This document shows positions 12,601 to 24,421 of a DNA stretch of 64,000 nt, piece by piece (the first letter of the stretch is position 1; each line of letters begins with the position of its first letter). Position numbers and translations under genes: made by a program. The notes under the pieces were generated by a model. The model saw only the letters and a list, made by a program, of their open reading frames with translations, was not told the DNA's origin and searched no databases. The stretch is from Chrysoperla carnea (taxonomy: Eukaryota; Arthropoda; Insecta; Neuroptera; Chrysopidae), in assembly GCF_905475395.1 (NCBI RefSeq), contig NC_058339.1, positions 15,632,001 through 15,696,000 on the forward strand. The letters run 5' to 3'.

Positions 12601-14748
12601 TAACGATTTTCATCTAATCATGAAACACTTACCACTGCTTACCCGTTTTGGGGTACTTTTCCCGGCTACTCAAAATGTTAAATTTTTTGAACAGTATTTA
12701 ACAAAATGCAAATCGAAGAATAAAATTCTATTGATAAAAAACATTAAATGTATTTGCATTTTTACAAGTAAAATTTTATTATTATAATACTTGTGAAATT
12801 ATATGATAATGAATTAATAATTCTTGCAAAGAATTTGAGCATTATTATTTCTGCTTTTAAAGAATGTTCGGTCTTTATTCACACTTTATTACATTGTATA
12901 TGAATTTCAAAATGCTCGCTCTAAAAATGAAGCTTTTTTTTTAGAAGGATGACACGAAGGTTTTTATTTTTGAGGAGTGTATTAAAATGAAATTTAAGCA
13001 ATTCGCAAATGAAATTTGAAACTACAAATACCTCGCATTATTTGATTAAAATTCCTTTATTATTGCCATGCATAATCAAAATAATTTATTATACAGTGTG
13101 CCCCCAGGAGGCCATAGCTATCCATTAATGAGGTAAGCCAGATACATAAAAATGTTTCAAGCCAAAACGGGGTAATCTAATAGGCACCTTGAATTATACC
13201 TTATAGTAAATTAGAAGGTTTTCCTCATGAACAAGTTAAGGTCGTCATTTGGCCATATGACGACCTTATATCTAATATTTCTAAGGGCTTTGACGAAAAC
13301 AAAACTGTATTATAAAGTTTTAAATTAATTACAATTATTGGTAAAGTTACAAAATGCTGGGTTAGCAAGTAAAAAGATTGGCGAATTGCATTAAAATTTA
13401 AGGTGTAATTACAGGAATAATTAATGTTTATTAATTTGTAGCTCTCAAGTATTCTTGATTTGTAGTTTTAATAAATATGTAAATATTGATAAATTCGAAT
13501 ATAGATAATCTTGCTCGAATTTGTTTATTAACAACATTATTATAAGGTCATCGATACTAGTATTTAACATTATGATGTTGTAAATAAATAAACTCAAGCA
13601 TTGTAAACTTGATCACAAAATGGTGCTAAGCTACGTTTTTCACAGTGAATTTAGGATAAAACACATGCTACTCATTTTTAACAAATTTGAATAATAAAAT
13701 ATAATAAATATGTGTACAGTACTCTTTATAATTGATTATTAACAGGCTGAAACTTCGTAAGTGTGTCTAAAACATATTTTATTTGGAAAAATTCTAGAAA
13801 ATGGGATGTAAGTAAATCAAAAAGTCAATTGGTCTGAAAATTTACAAAAAAGTTCCCATGATACAATTTTTTAATTGCGTTTTTATTAGAATGGAAAACT
13901 AAAAATAGTTACTTATCAATTTTTAAATTGTGATGCACTTAAAATTTATTGGAACTGTGAAAAAACGTACCATTTTCCAGGCTTTTTTCAAATAAAAATT
14001 GCTTTAGGATCTCTCCATCACGAAGTTTTAATCTGTTCGTATTCGTTTATGAAGAAGGACGTTGTACTGTGGACTAAAATGAGTTCAATATTCTTTGCTT
14101 GAATTACTCAAAAACTATGTTAAATTTAGTAGATAGCTAATTCTAGTCATTTTTAATAAATATTTACCTATCTATTGTTTACAAAACATGGATTCCCCTT
14201 AATTTAATATTTCAACCAAATACTTTTTACAATACAAGTATTAAAAAAAAATAGATACCAATTTTTATAATTCTGTACCTCATCAAAGCAAAACTTTACG
14301 TCTTTCTATTATTTTAAGATCCCATTTTAAAGTTTAAATAAATTTATTATTATTTATTTAACAATTATTATTTTGAAATGTTATTTTTTTTTGTGAAAAT
14401 TTCTCCTTTCATGTGTACTAAAATATGTGATCAGATTGTTTTTTTTTTCTTTTATGAACTCTTGAAGATAATTTAAATAAACCTAATATTCCATCAGCGG
14501 GCGTTTGATTTTGTTTTAACGTTATCCATTTTTAGTTTAAACAACACTTTCTTACAAAATTTAGGTCCATAATGTCCACAAGTCAATAATGTTCAAAATA
14601 AAGTCAATTTGAGATATATAGATATATACTAACTCCACCAAATGAATGGCTGTTTAATTCCCAGCCATTCACTCTGACACGCTGGGGATGCTTCGCAATA
14701 TAACCATAGAAAAATACTTAATTTAGCTATATAGAATATATGATACAA
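9617..14748. other. Intergenic DNA between DNAJC16 and NRDE2
   Basis: About 5 kb with no supportable gene. It contains a (CAT)n microsatellite at 12427-12452, lying between two inverted copies of AAAACGGGTAAGCA (near 12254 and 12640) that may mark a small inverted-repeat element. A fragment around 13094-13165 (start CAGTGTGCCCCCAGGAGG) resembles the left end of the TA-flanked element at 39026. The rest is plain AT-rich sequence. Confidence 0.65.
12427..12452. repeat. (CAT)n microsatellite
   Basis: Eight or nine uninterrupted ATC/CAT units in non-coding DNA. Confidence 0.85.
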
Positions 14749-14974
14749 GAGCTCGCAACGTCAGCAGAACAAGAATTTTATTATTGCTGATTTTATGATA
14801 TGTTGTTCTTCTTGCTCTTTCAGTTAGAGCTTACCTGTACATTTAGGCGGCGCAGTACAAAACGCAACCAGTACCGCCAGCCAGATGGCCCAAGCTCTAT
14901 CCTAAAGAGCAAGAAGAACAACATATCATAAAATGAGCAATAATAAAATTCTCTCTCGAAAACGTTGCGAGCTC
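14749..14974. repeat. Foldback element upstream of NRDE2
   Basis: GAGCTCGCAACG at 14749-14760 is exactly inverted at 14963-14974. The inner arms (ATATGTTGTTCTTCTTGCTC and its complement near 14905-14930) pair almost perfectly, leaving a ~70-nt GC-richer loop. It ends about 290 bp before the NRDE2 start codon, so it may overlap promoter or 5' UTR sequence. No protein coding; likely a small MITE or foldback element. Confidence 0.7.
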
Positions 14975-15267
14975 CTATACTATAGAAGAGATCAGTGAAG
15001 TGAACGCTTTCTGTGACCCCATCCACTATCAAGTGTTTTATAGAGACCTGTGACAACACACAGCCAAATAATTTTAAGTGGAATTCGGACTTTCGTCGAA
15101 TGCATTTAGCGGAAATATTTGAAAGTGTGAACCCGGCTTTATATGAAATATTTTTATTTACATAAAAAGTGACAGTTACAGTTCTAGGTTATATTTTTGT
15201 ATACCAAATAAACAAATCAAATTTAGAAAATTATCTATTTAAGAAAACTAATATTCAATCATAAATT

Positions 15268-18200
15268 ATGGCCTTATTTCCTGCATACGAAAATGAATTA
15301 GAAGGCAAAAATAAGAATGAAGATAAGACTAAAGAAAATGTAACATGGTTAGAAAATAAGAGTTTCGATTCTACAAATGTAGCAAAAACTTTAACATCAT
15401 CAATAATACCAACAACTTCAACTGAAAATAAAAGCACAAAATTAAAAGAAAATGAAGAAAAAACTCAAAAATCGCCATCAATAAGTCCAACTGATACATC
15501 AATTCAAAAAGATAATAAAGCTAGATTAAAATCGAGTAATATCGATAATGATTTATATACAATTGATCGAACACGAGATAAAATGTTATTAATGATGCCG
15601 TTTCTATCAAAATACGATTGTAAAAAATATAAATGTATTAAACTTTTTAATAACAACTACGAAACTAAAAAGAAACCAAAAAGATACTTTAAAAAGTATG
15701 AAAAAGATACCGAAACAGACGAAGTAATTCTAAATAATACAAATCAAAATGAAACCGATATACTAAAAGAAACCGAATATTTTAATAAATATTTAAATCA
15801 AAATCCATTAGATATTGATATGTGGTTAAAATACATCGATTATCAATATAATAACATTTATAAATTTAATAAATTAAATAAAAAAGGTACGTATAATAAA
15901 AACATACATATAATTACCGATAAACAATTATCGATTTTAGAGAAAGCAATCGAAAAAAATTTAAATAATAATAATTTATATAAATTATATATTAAATATA
16001 TATCAATATTAAAAGAATATTATCCATATGATGAACAAATTAAACAAATTAAAACTTTATTAAATAATTGTTTAAATATTAAAATAAAAATATTATTATG
16101 GAACGGTATTATTGAAATGAATCAATATTCAATGATACATTGTAATACCGAAAATATATTAAATATTTATAAACAATTATTAAATTATTTAAGTAAAAAT
16201 CGTTTAAAAACAAATAATTCCGAAGAAAATATTTTAAATATATTTTATGAGCTATGTTTATTTTTAAAACAAGCGGGATTATATGAATATTTATATGTAT
16301 TAATAAAATTATACACAACGATAAGTTTAGGACAAGAGATGATAAGTTTTCATGGAAACGAGCAAGAATTAATTGAATACGAAACGTTAATTTTACAATC
16401 GAAACTACCAACACATGAATTATGGTTACGTATTGAAAAATTACGTGAATCATTTCATTTTATACCAGAAGATAATTCAGATGATCCACAACGAATTATA
16501 TTTAATGATGAATTAAATGAATTAATCTATCCTATAATTGATCAAAATAATATCAATAAATTAATAATAATTATATTAAATATATATAAAATACCATTAA
16601 TACCATTTCGTAATGAATTTAATTTAAATAATTTATTAAATCATAATAATATTGATGTATCAATTGAATTATTATTACCAATATTTATTTCAACAACAAA
16701 TCATTTATCAATTTTTAATAATTTAATAATATTTAAAAAATATTTATTAATTTATATTAACGGACCACAATATATTAATTCAATTGGAAATGTACAATAT
16801 TTAGATTTTATTTTGAATTTATTTAAATATTTAATAAATAATAATAATAATATTAATTTAAATATATGGTTTATACGATTTCAACGTTTATTATTATTAT
16901 TAAATCATTATAAATTAATAAATTTAACAAATAAATTTATTAAACAAATTAATAAAAATATTCATGAAATATTAAAAATTAATAATAATAATATATATTT
17001 ATATAATGAATATGCTTTAATTAAATATGAATTAAAACAAAATAATGAAGAATATTTTAATATATTATTAACAATTTTAAGTACAATTAATAGAAATAAT
17101 TATGAACGATTATCAACGATTTATCGTACAATTATTGAAATATTATTAAATGATTTACAAATTAATAAAACAATATATTTATTAAATATAATATTTAATT
17201 ATGATAATGATAGTATTAAAAAAATAATTCATACAGATGATGATTTAAATTATAATATAAAGTTGGATTTAGATGTAATTAATAAATATAATACTGTTAC
17301 AAATGATTTAATAGAAAAATTAAAAATGAATCGTGATATTGATCAATATTTTATATCGAATGGTTATATTGATTGGTTTATGTTACATGCAACGTATTTA
17401 TTGTTAGTAAAAGATAATCAGAATGATGCTAATGAATTTATTTTGAATATATTAAAAGAATTGCAACAATTGAATGATAAATATTTACATGAATTGTTGT
17501 ATGAAAGCTATGTACGATTATTATTTTGGTATTATGATAAGTTTAATAAGAATATTTATCAGTTATTTCTACATACATTGCATAATGGTATTGAATTGTA
17601 TCCAAATAATTATGAATTGTTGGGAATATTGTTGTCTGTTGAGGTAAGTTTAGTAAAATTGATAGATTTGATTCTTCATTTGAAAAAATTACATAGAAGT
17701 CGGAACTCGAACATGGGCCCTCTAGATATCCGGTCTAGTATATGATATGCCCCGGGTTCGAGTTCCGGCTTCTGTGTATTTTTTTCGTTTCTTTCTATTT
17801 GTTCAAATGATAATACGTAACGTGCGTTTTCCATTGAATTGTACAGTCTCACTCTCAAAAGTGGTATAATGTGTTAAGATAGAAAAATTATCAAGTATGA
17901 GGGACTTTGACTTATATAAAGTACACAAAACTTAGAAATAAATTAAAAAATTTTGTTTCATAATAAAAATAAGTATTTTAATAATAATTTGGCTTGACAA
18001 TAATTTTTGACCGGATGATTCTTCATCATTTTTCATTTTGTTGGAAAAGAGACAAGCAAAATTTTTAAATATGTAGTAACAAATCTTCAACTGAATCAGT
18101 CTGTACATTGGAGCATTGAGTCTGCTTTGACGACTCAATTGCATGAGTCTGTTTTGACGACTCAATTGCATGAGTCTGTTTTGACGCGTTCCCTGAACTC

Positions 18201-19624
18201 TTTTCCAGTTTTCCCTTCCAGTTATTCTTTCAATCAAAATCTGTTTTTTTTTTTTTTTTAAATACATTTTATTTATTAATTCTATTTTTAGACAAAGAAT
18301 GATGGAATTGTACAACCAGTATGGAAATTAAATAAAATATTGACAAAATCAAATGAATGTATACCTATATTAGTGTTACTAATTATTATCGAAGAACGTT
18401 TTGAATATCAAGAAACTATTGAAAAGAAATCAATTGAATTATTTGGTAAATATTTCATACTTTAAACACCTAAAAACTTTTCATTATTCAAGGCCTGGAT
18501 GCTAGGGACCCATTTGTGATACTCCTCTTATATTTTATTATTTATTCAATCTGAACGGGGAAATGACAGAGAAATTCAATTTTTATTCTGAATAAATATA
18601 TCAATTTTTTAATATTTTTATGTAATGGCTTATATTAGCTCTTTTAACAATCTGTCTCTGCTCTTTTAACAATCTGAGTGACAAAAAAAACCAAATCTTT
18701 ACACTTGAAGTAGCCTTTCAAACTCCCTTTTAAATATTTGATTATTTAGACTTACCTTTTGGTGCGAAATACTCGAACGCATAATCTATCTTCATATATA
18801 AAAGGGAATGCCACGACTGTAATCAACGCCAAGCCTAAATTAATGATAGAAGTTTGAAATTTTGAGAGGATATTGATTTTATACTGTAGGTGTCATTTAA
18901 GAAAGGATTTTTCGTAATAAATCCTCTAAAGGCGTGAAAAAGGTGAAGTAAGTTTGTATGAAAATCCGCCATTTTTGATTGCGTTGCTTTTATTAATTCT
19001 TTCATCAATATACAGCTACAAAATCAGCATGTAACATTGGCGTTTTCAAAAACATTAGGATTCCGCATCAAAAATAAAAGCTAATTAAATTGTCCACAAA
19101 AAAGGAGTTAAGGAGAGTGAGGGGAAGAGAAGTGACAGATACGACACGGTAGTCTTTGTTTTTAAAATTGCTCAGCGGCGCAGGCGAATAACTGCTAGTA
19201 CTATAAAAATTTGAGATCACTGCCATAGCTCTTTTAACTGACTTCATTATGCAGACCACGAATTTTCATTTAATCATTTGATTAATATTTATTTTTAGGT
19301 GGAGATTGTAATCAATATATAAACGATCAATCAAAATATTATAAATTATTATCATTGTATGATAAATTTACAAAACAGGAACGAATTAAATATTGTGCAT
19401 TGATATGGAGATTATATTTAAAATTCTTATATAAACACAATAAAAATGAATTATGTAAAAATATATATTACATAGCATGTGAAACATGCCCATGGTTCAA
19501 ACCATTATACATGGATGCGGCTGTTTATATACCAACAGAATTACCACAAATACAAGATTTAATCACGGAGAAAAATTTACGAATACATATAACACCTGAA
19601 GAATTACAAGTTTTAGCTACTTAA
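15268..19624 (+). CDS. NRDE2: NRDE2 orthologue, nuclear RNA-surveillance HAT-repeat protein, complete
   Basis: Three exons: 15268-17643, 18292-18445 and 19299-19624 (stop 19622-19624), GT-AG introns, continuous frame, 951 residues (human about 1160). The N-terminus MALFPAYENE matches the conserved MALFPA start of the family. A low-complexity K/E/N/T-rich region runs to about residue 120. The NRDE-2 domain with HAT-like helical repeats starts around residue 170 (NPLDIDMWLKYIDYQ). The C-terminus carries the family hallmark CPW at 907-909, followed by YMDA and ITEKNLRI. Family knowledge: a nuclear protein that binds the MTR4 exosome helicase and, in worms, acts in nuclear RNAi. The frame is extremely AT-rich, so Asn, Ile, Leu and Lys dominate, but it stays open for 2.4 kb and keeps the motifs, so it looks functional. 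Confidence 0.93.
17691..17786 (+). repeat. tRNA-like hairpin with pol III terminator in NRDE2 intron 1
   Basis: Arms 17691-17712 and 17756-17777 pair at 20 of 22 positions, and each carries a B-box-like TTCGAGTTCC on its own strand. On the + strand the last 17 bp of the T-arm fold properly (CCGGG, loop TTCGAGT, TCCGG), the outer AGAAGTC/GGCTTCT can form a 7-bp acceptor-like stem, and a run of T at 17780-17786 follows as a pol III stop. The interior has no valid anticodon arm. A tRNA-derived SINE remnant or a pol III hairpin gene is possible. Confidence 0.5.
18118..18188. repeat. 27-bp tandem repeat, about 2.6 copies
   Basis: The unit GAGTCTG(C/T)TTTGACGACTCAATTGCAT starts at 18118, 18145 and 18172 (third copy incomplete), with a diverged copy before it. 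Each unit contains the inverted pair GAGTC/GACTC. It lies in NRDE2 intron 1. Confidence 0.8.
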
Positions 19625-19650
19625 CATATTTATTATAAATTCAATGATCA

Positions 19651-19656
19651 AATAAA
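19651..19656 (+). terminator. Poly(A) signal of NRDE2
   Basis: AATAAA 27 bases after the stop codon; a short 3' UTR as in DNAJC16. Confidence 0.6.
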
Positions 19657-20300
19657 TTTATTTATTAAAAAATTTTATTTTTTATTTGAATAATAAAAAA
19701 CTGCTTGCTTCGAGGGTAAATTACTTCAGTAATTTGACTACATTAAGAGGAAATTTGCGAAGTTTCCACGGCGGGGAATTTTTTGTTAAAAGAATTTGGG
19801 ACTGCATGAAATCCCTTGATTATGTGCAATATAAAATTTTCCCGGGGCATTATTAACGAATCTTCTGTTTATGCTACAATACCCAACACGCTTTCGAAAA
19901 AACCCTTAAATTTGATATAATTTTTGAAATACCAACTCCTCGGACTACATTTCGGCCTAGGGGTCAGTCCCATTCGAATCAGCGTCACAAAAACAAATTT
20001 TAGAGTAAATTTTGGTAAAAATAATTTTACTAGACACTCAACAAATCGTTAGTAGTCGTGATACACTGCCAGGCCTAAGCGTTCAGCGTCCTGGGTGTAT
20101 TATTACCCAGATTATTTGTTAGGAAGGTAATTTGATAGAGAGTGATCTTAGCTAGGTTTCCAGAAAATCTGAGAGGAGGAGTCGAAGTTTTCTTAAAATT
20201 TTGTAAATTTTACTTGTTTTGAGTGCGACTGAGAATGTGGTGATTAAAATAAATTACAGAAACATCATTTTTAATTATAACAAAAACAAAATATAGATTT
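19657..20300. other. Intergenic DNA between convergent NRDE2 and Mic10
   Basis: No gene or clear repeat copy. A small stem-loop at about 20070-20101 (ATACAC..CCAGG paired with CCTGG..GTAT) is the only structure I notice. Confidence 0.6.
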
Positions 20301-20305
20301 AATAA

Positions 20306-20311
20306 TTTATT
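20306..20311 (-). terminator. Poly(A) signal of Mic10
   Basis: TTTATT on the + strand, i.e. AATAAA on the - strand, about 260 bases after the Mic10 stop. Confidence 0.45.
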
Positions 20312-20567
20312 GGAACATAATCACAAGAAGTTAAATAAAACTCTCGACAATTATCGTTCGATTCTAACAAATGAAATGATAGCACATTAAAACTCGATCG
20401 AAGCTATTCAAGTGTATATTTTAAATATTTGATGTATATTTACATAAACGAATGTATGTTGAAGACAACCATTTGAAATGCGTCCAAAAAGCTCAATAAG
20501 CTCTTAAAATATTTACTTAATAATGACTATCATGATACATAATTTGAATTAACAACATCACTAAAAT

Positions 20568-20898
20568 TCATGAACGTTTAATAATATTATTCATTTCTCG
20601 TTCACAATTCGCATATGCCATTCCAACTCCGAATCCAGCACCTGCAAATATAGGCCATTTTCTCCGTTGGAAAAATAATAGAGTGAGCACTGATCCCAAT
20701 AAAATACCACCACCTGAAAAAAATTTGTGACATTTATTTTTAGGTTAAGTCAATTCGATGACATAACAATTATAAAAACTTAAATTTATCAAATAAATTA
20801 AACATTCATTTACCTAATTTAACTGTGGTATCAATTATACACTTATCCCAGACTCTTCCCACTCTGTCTTCGACAAAATCTGATTTAACTCCAGCCAT
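20568..20898 (-). CDS. MICOS10: MICOS complex subunit Mic10, complete
   Basis: Two coding exons on the - strand, 20898-20814 and 20713-20568, joined in frame across a 100-nt GT-AG intron; 76 residues, the usual Mic10 length. Too short and too split to show as one long open frame. Family marks: WDKC at 17-20; a first glycine-rich hydrophobic segment (~28-43); the positively charged turn FQRRKWP at 43-49; a second membrane segment with a perfect G-x-G-x-G-x-G at 53-59; then MAYANCE. Mic10 is a hairpin protein of the mitochondrial inner membrane whose glycine motifs drive oligomerisation and membrane bending at crista junctions. In the first segment the glycines read GGG-x-x-x-G, so one of the four usual G positions is Leu33. 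The gene converges on NRDE2 and diverges from the 23005 gene. Confidence 0.92.
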
Positions 20899-21436
20899 TT
20901 CTTCTTTATCAAATTTTGAACCGTGCTCTTCACAGGTTTATGTTCTACAAAATTACGTCACGTTTTAAAAAAATATATCGACGAATCAAAATTAATTGAT
21001 AAATGATTATAAATTTATAGATTTTATTATGGAAATATTAAATGAAAATGGATTTTAACTTAAAATAGTTGACAATTTGATATATAAAGAAAAAACAATT
21101 GCTATTTAAAATTACCGGGATATTGATTTTGCGGCTTTGCCTAAAATTGTTACCTCTATATACAGACAACAAGAGTGTATCTAAAACTTTTATTCACAGT
21201 GACGCCAGTGACATTATTAAATACACGCATGTTTCAGGTCGAGTTTACACAATGAGTAGCTGTCATAGAGTGTAGAAAGTTACTCGCAAAGTAATCGCAG
21301 AAGTTGCTTCCTATATTCGACTGTTTACAGAGGTGCTGAAAATGCCAGTTGCTGGCGCGATTCCACGTCTTATACATTCAACTTATACATTCAAAAACAT
21401 ATAATCCCAGCTATGCGGCTTAATTATGCTAGTCTA

Positions 21437-21942
21437 ACAAATTTTGGGAAATGATAGTTTAAGTTATTCTTAATAAAAGTTCTTATGGTCACAAGTCATG
21501 AAAATGACAGGATTTCAAGTTGTCACTAAATTAAAGTTGCTAAATGTACTCATTTGTATAAAAAAATTTTTGTAATTTAATTATCAAAAATCATATACGT
21601 ATATATATGTAGCTGAAAATATTGATCTTAACACTTCATATTATTGATCCATTGAACATTTAACACTGCTCCTTTTTTGAATTTCGTAACATATTCTTCA
21701 TAAAAACAAGAATTGAAAAACAACACCATTACATTAAAAACCCTACGTATGCATGCAGTTATACATATCTGTATATGTATTTGCCTATACACACATAAGC
21801 ATATATTATACAAATGAGTACATTTTCAAACTTTAATTTAGCTATAACATGAATTCCTGTCATTTTAATGATTTGTGACTATGAGAACTTTTATTTAGAA
21901 TGGCTTAAACTACCCTTTCAATGCAAATTACATCTAATTTGT
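21437..21942. repeat. Foldback element between Mic10 and the 23005 gene
   Basis: Arm 21437-21560 is repeated in reverse complement at 21807-21942 with moderate divergence: for example CTAAATTAAAGTT and TGTACTCATTTGTATA in the left arm and their complements in the right. The arms are about 125-135 bp around a ~245-bp spacer. Non-coding and fairly old by its mismatches. Confidence 0.75.
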
Positions 21943-23004
21943 GTGAGGTAGGATGTAAATATGCAACTGCTTCAGATTCCTTCTTAACTCACTAATTGGA
22001 AGACAGTGTTTGTAGCTTTATAAAACGATAAAATCAAACATCTTTAAAATTTTGTTTAAAAAAATCTTGTGTTTATTTTTTCTCTTTACATTATAATTGA
22101 TTTACTTTTTTTTTTTGTATATAGAAGTTGTGTGGCGTTTATTATAAAGATTTAGTTCTCATCGATTGTAAGTGCAGAAAAAGGTGCCAAATTTAATTTT
22201 ATAAAACCTCTTATAACTTTTGTGAAACAATTTTTTTGCGTTATGGTCAAAAAGGTGATCTTAATCAGAATCAAAAGATTCTTAAGAGAATCAAAAAATT
22301 TAGGGTCTCGATAAGTTCATATTTTGTTTTAATTCAAATGTCAATCATAATCAAAAAAAGCATGCGCTCCTGTAATACCACCATGTCATTCGAACATCGA
22401 TTAGTTTGAAATTTACATTGACAGATGTCAGTAAGACTCTAAAACAGCTGTTCTATTTTATAAACATGGTGGTTTTTGACACTTGAGCATGTCGCAAGCA
22501 ACATACACTAATTACTTTGAGATAAATTTAAATAATTCTGAGTAAAATGCTAAAAAATTTGTGTTTAATTAAAATTAATTATGGTAAAAATAACTTTTTG
22601 TGAAAATAAATGTATGTGAAATTTTTTCAAAAATTAGGTGATTTATATGCAAGTGTGACATCAATTTATTTTGTGGCAATATTTTTTTTTTTGTATGTAT
22701 GCAGTAAAAAAATGATTTTACCTTTAATTAAAAATGTTCAATAAAATGAAATGATTAAATTCTTGATTAAAAAACTACATTTTTTTGAAGTGTAATTTAA
22801 TAATTATAATATAAATAAAATTAGGCCAAAATGATAACTACTAGTAGCACAATTTGTCGCAACTCAAGTCGCCAAATTGTCTGTCACCATGGTAACGCAT
22901 CTCTTGTTCCATGGGTAACTAGAACTATTCCGGTTTTTCCCACAGTGATGTGTAATACAACCAATTAAAAAAATGTTCGAAAACTATTAAATGTTATATA
23001 AACA

Positions 23005-23578
23005 ATGGGTAAAGATGATGATCCAGATATGGAAGATTCGGAAAAACGTAATAATTTTAGTGAAAATTGTTCAGATGAAGTGACAAACACAACTTCATCT
23101 GAAACAGAAATTAAAAATGAGGCCAGTCAATTATCATGTGATGATGAAAATTCACCGGGAATGTATGTTGAATTGTTGAGTATTGAAAATGCAATGAAAA
23201 TTGGTGTTGTCGAGAAAAGTTCGTTCGATGATGATGATGATTGCGTGAATAAACATCGTACGTTAAGTAGACTTGCAAATGGATTAAATACAAGTTTTAA
23301 TAGTGATTGTGATTTATCAACTGATAATAATTTTCAATTTTTAAAATGTAATCAAATTAAAAATGGTGTTGAATTAGAAACAAATAATGATGATTTAATA
23401 TTTAAGACGGGACAGGAGTTAGAAGAGTGTGCATGTGATGATTTGGCGGTAAATTATTTAAATGCTGATTTTATTGAAAATGAAGGAATGTGGAGATTGG
23501 ATTGGTTTATTGAGAACACATGTGATGCTGCCATGGCACCTGTCAATCAAGATGATTTTATTGTTCTTTGTTATACAG
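23005..23578 (+). CDS. First coding exon of an unrecognised gene, acidic N-terminus
   Basis: ATG at 23005 in a good context (AACAATGGG), with an in-frame TAA just upstream at 22999-23001. It opens 191 codons to a plausible donor CAG|GTTTGT at 23578/23579; beyond that the frame becomes hydrophobic and stops. The residues are strongly acidic and Ser/Asn-rich (for example MGKDDDPDMEDSEK and a run of five Asp near residue 78), typical of a disordered N-terminus, then a more ordered end with WRLDWFIENTCDAAM. No signal peptide or membrane segment. I do not recognise the family and find no continuing exon in this window, so the gene may have a long first intron running right, perhaps over the repeats. 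It could also be a single-exon remnant; its codon pattern and clean start favour a real exon. Confidence 0.6.
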
Positions 23579-24070
23579 GTTTGTTATTGTTTTTATTATT
23601 TGATTGATATTGTACACTGAGGGGTAAATTAATAGAGACAACAATAATATGTAACAAAATTTGGTTTGTGTAGCAGATACCCACCAGCTTTGCCGGGCAA
23701 TTTCAACTCTAAAAACAAGGATTATTATAATTTTTTGATGATTTGAACCTCTACTAGGTTAAAATGTAACTTTTTGGTGGTAAACTTTACAAAAAAAATA
23801 CAAAAGAATTAGACATGAAATGAAATGTTGTAGTTCCATATTTATGTCTAGATGTGTTATCAATCATTATTTTTAGAAAAAATTATATAAATAATAAATA
23901 ATAAAAAACAACAGTATTTTTATTTATTACATGTATGTATACAATCTATATATATGCAGAGACAGTGGCACCATCTGTGAGCTACATCTAACACTTATAT
24001 ATAATTGGCTACATTTAATATTAATTTTAATTGAGTGGCCATCTGTAGATTCTTTCAAGTATTAAATAAT
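23579..24070. other. Non-coding DNA after the 23005 exon
   Basis: No gene seen. A fragment near 23680-23700 (GCAGATACCCACCAGCTTTGCCGGGC) looks repeat-derived, and the remainder is AT-rich. Confidence 0.5.
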
Positions 24071-24421
24071 TTGATGAAACTCGGTGGATGGGGTAATTTT
24101 CACCCAAAAAGTGTAAAAATTAGGTTAACTGAATTATTGGATGCAGAGTTTCTGTAATATCGCATTATTTGGATCGTTTTTAGTCTGTATCTCAAAAACT
24201 ATTTTACCAGTCAGCAAATGCACCCGATTTTTGTACTTTTTGGGTCAAAATTACCTTATATACTGAGTTTTATCGAAATTGGAGAGACAGAATTTTTTTC
24301 GATTTTTTGCAATTTTTTTAAGGGGTACCCCTTTGAAAAAATCGAGAAAAACGGAAAAAACCATTTGTTTTGGAATTTGATGAAAGTCGGTAGATGGTCA
24401 ATTTAATTTAATGATCGGACC
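24071..24421 (+). repeat. ~310-bp repeat family C, single-unit copy
   Basis: It starts TTGATGAAACTCGGTGGATGG and contains CTCAAAAACTATT and a run AAGGGGTACCCCTTTGAAAAA, itself a short palindrome. A tandem pair of the same unit lies at 45851-46336. Open frames inside it are incidental. Confidence 0.75.

Noticed and set aside
16109-16453. Minus-strand 114-codon frame in NRDE2
   Set aside because: Shadow of the long NRDE2 exon; leucine/isoleucine-rich only because the exon is AT-rich.
17713-17755. Vector contamination suggested by clustered restriction-type palindromes
   Set aside because: The segment is embedded in a tRNA-like inverted repeat with genome-like flanks; short GC palindromes alone are not evidence of a vector.
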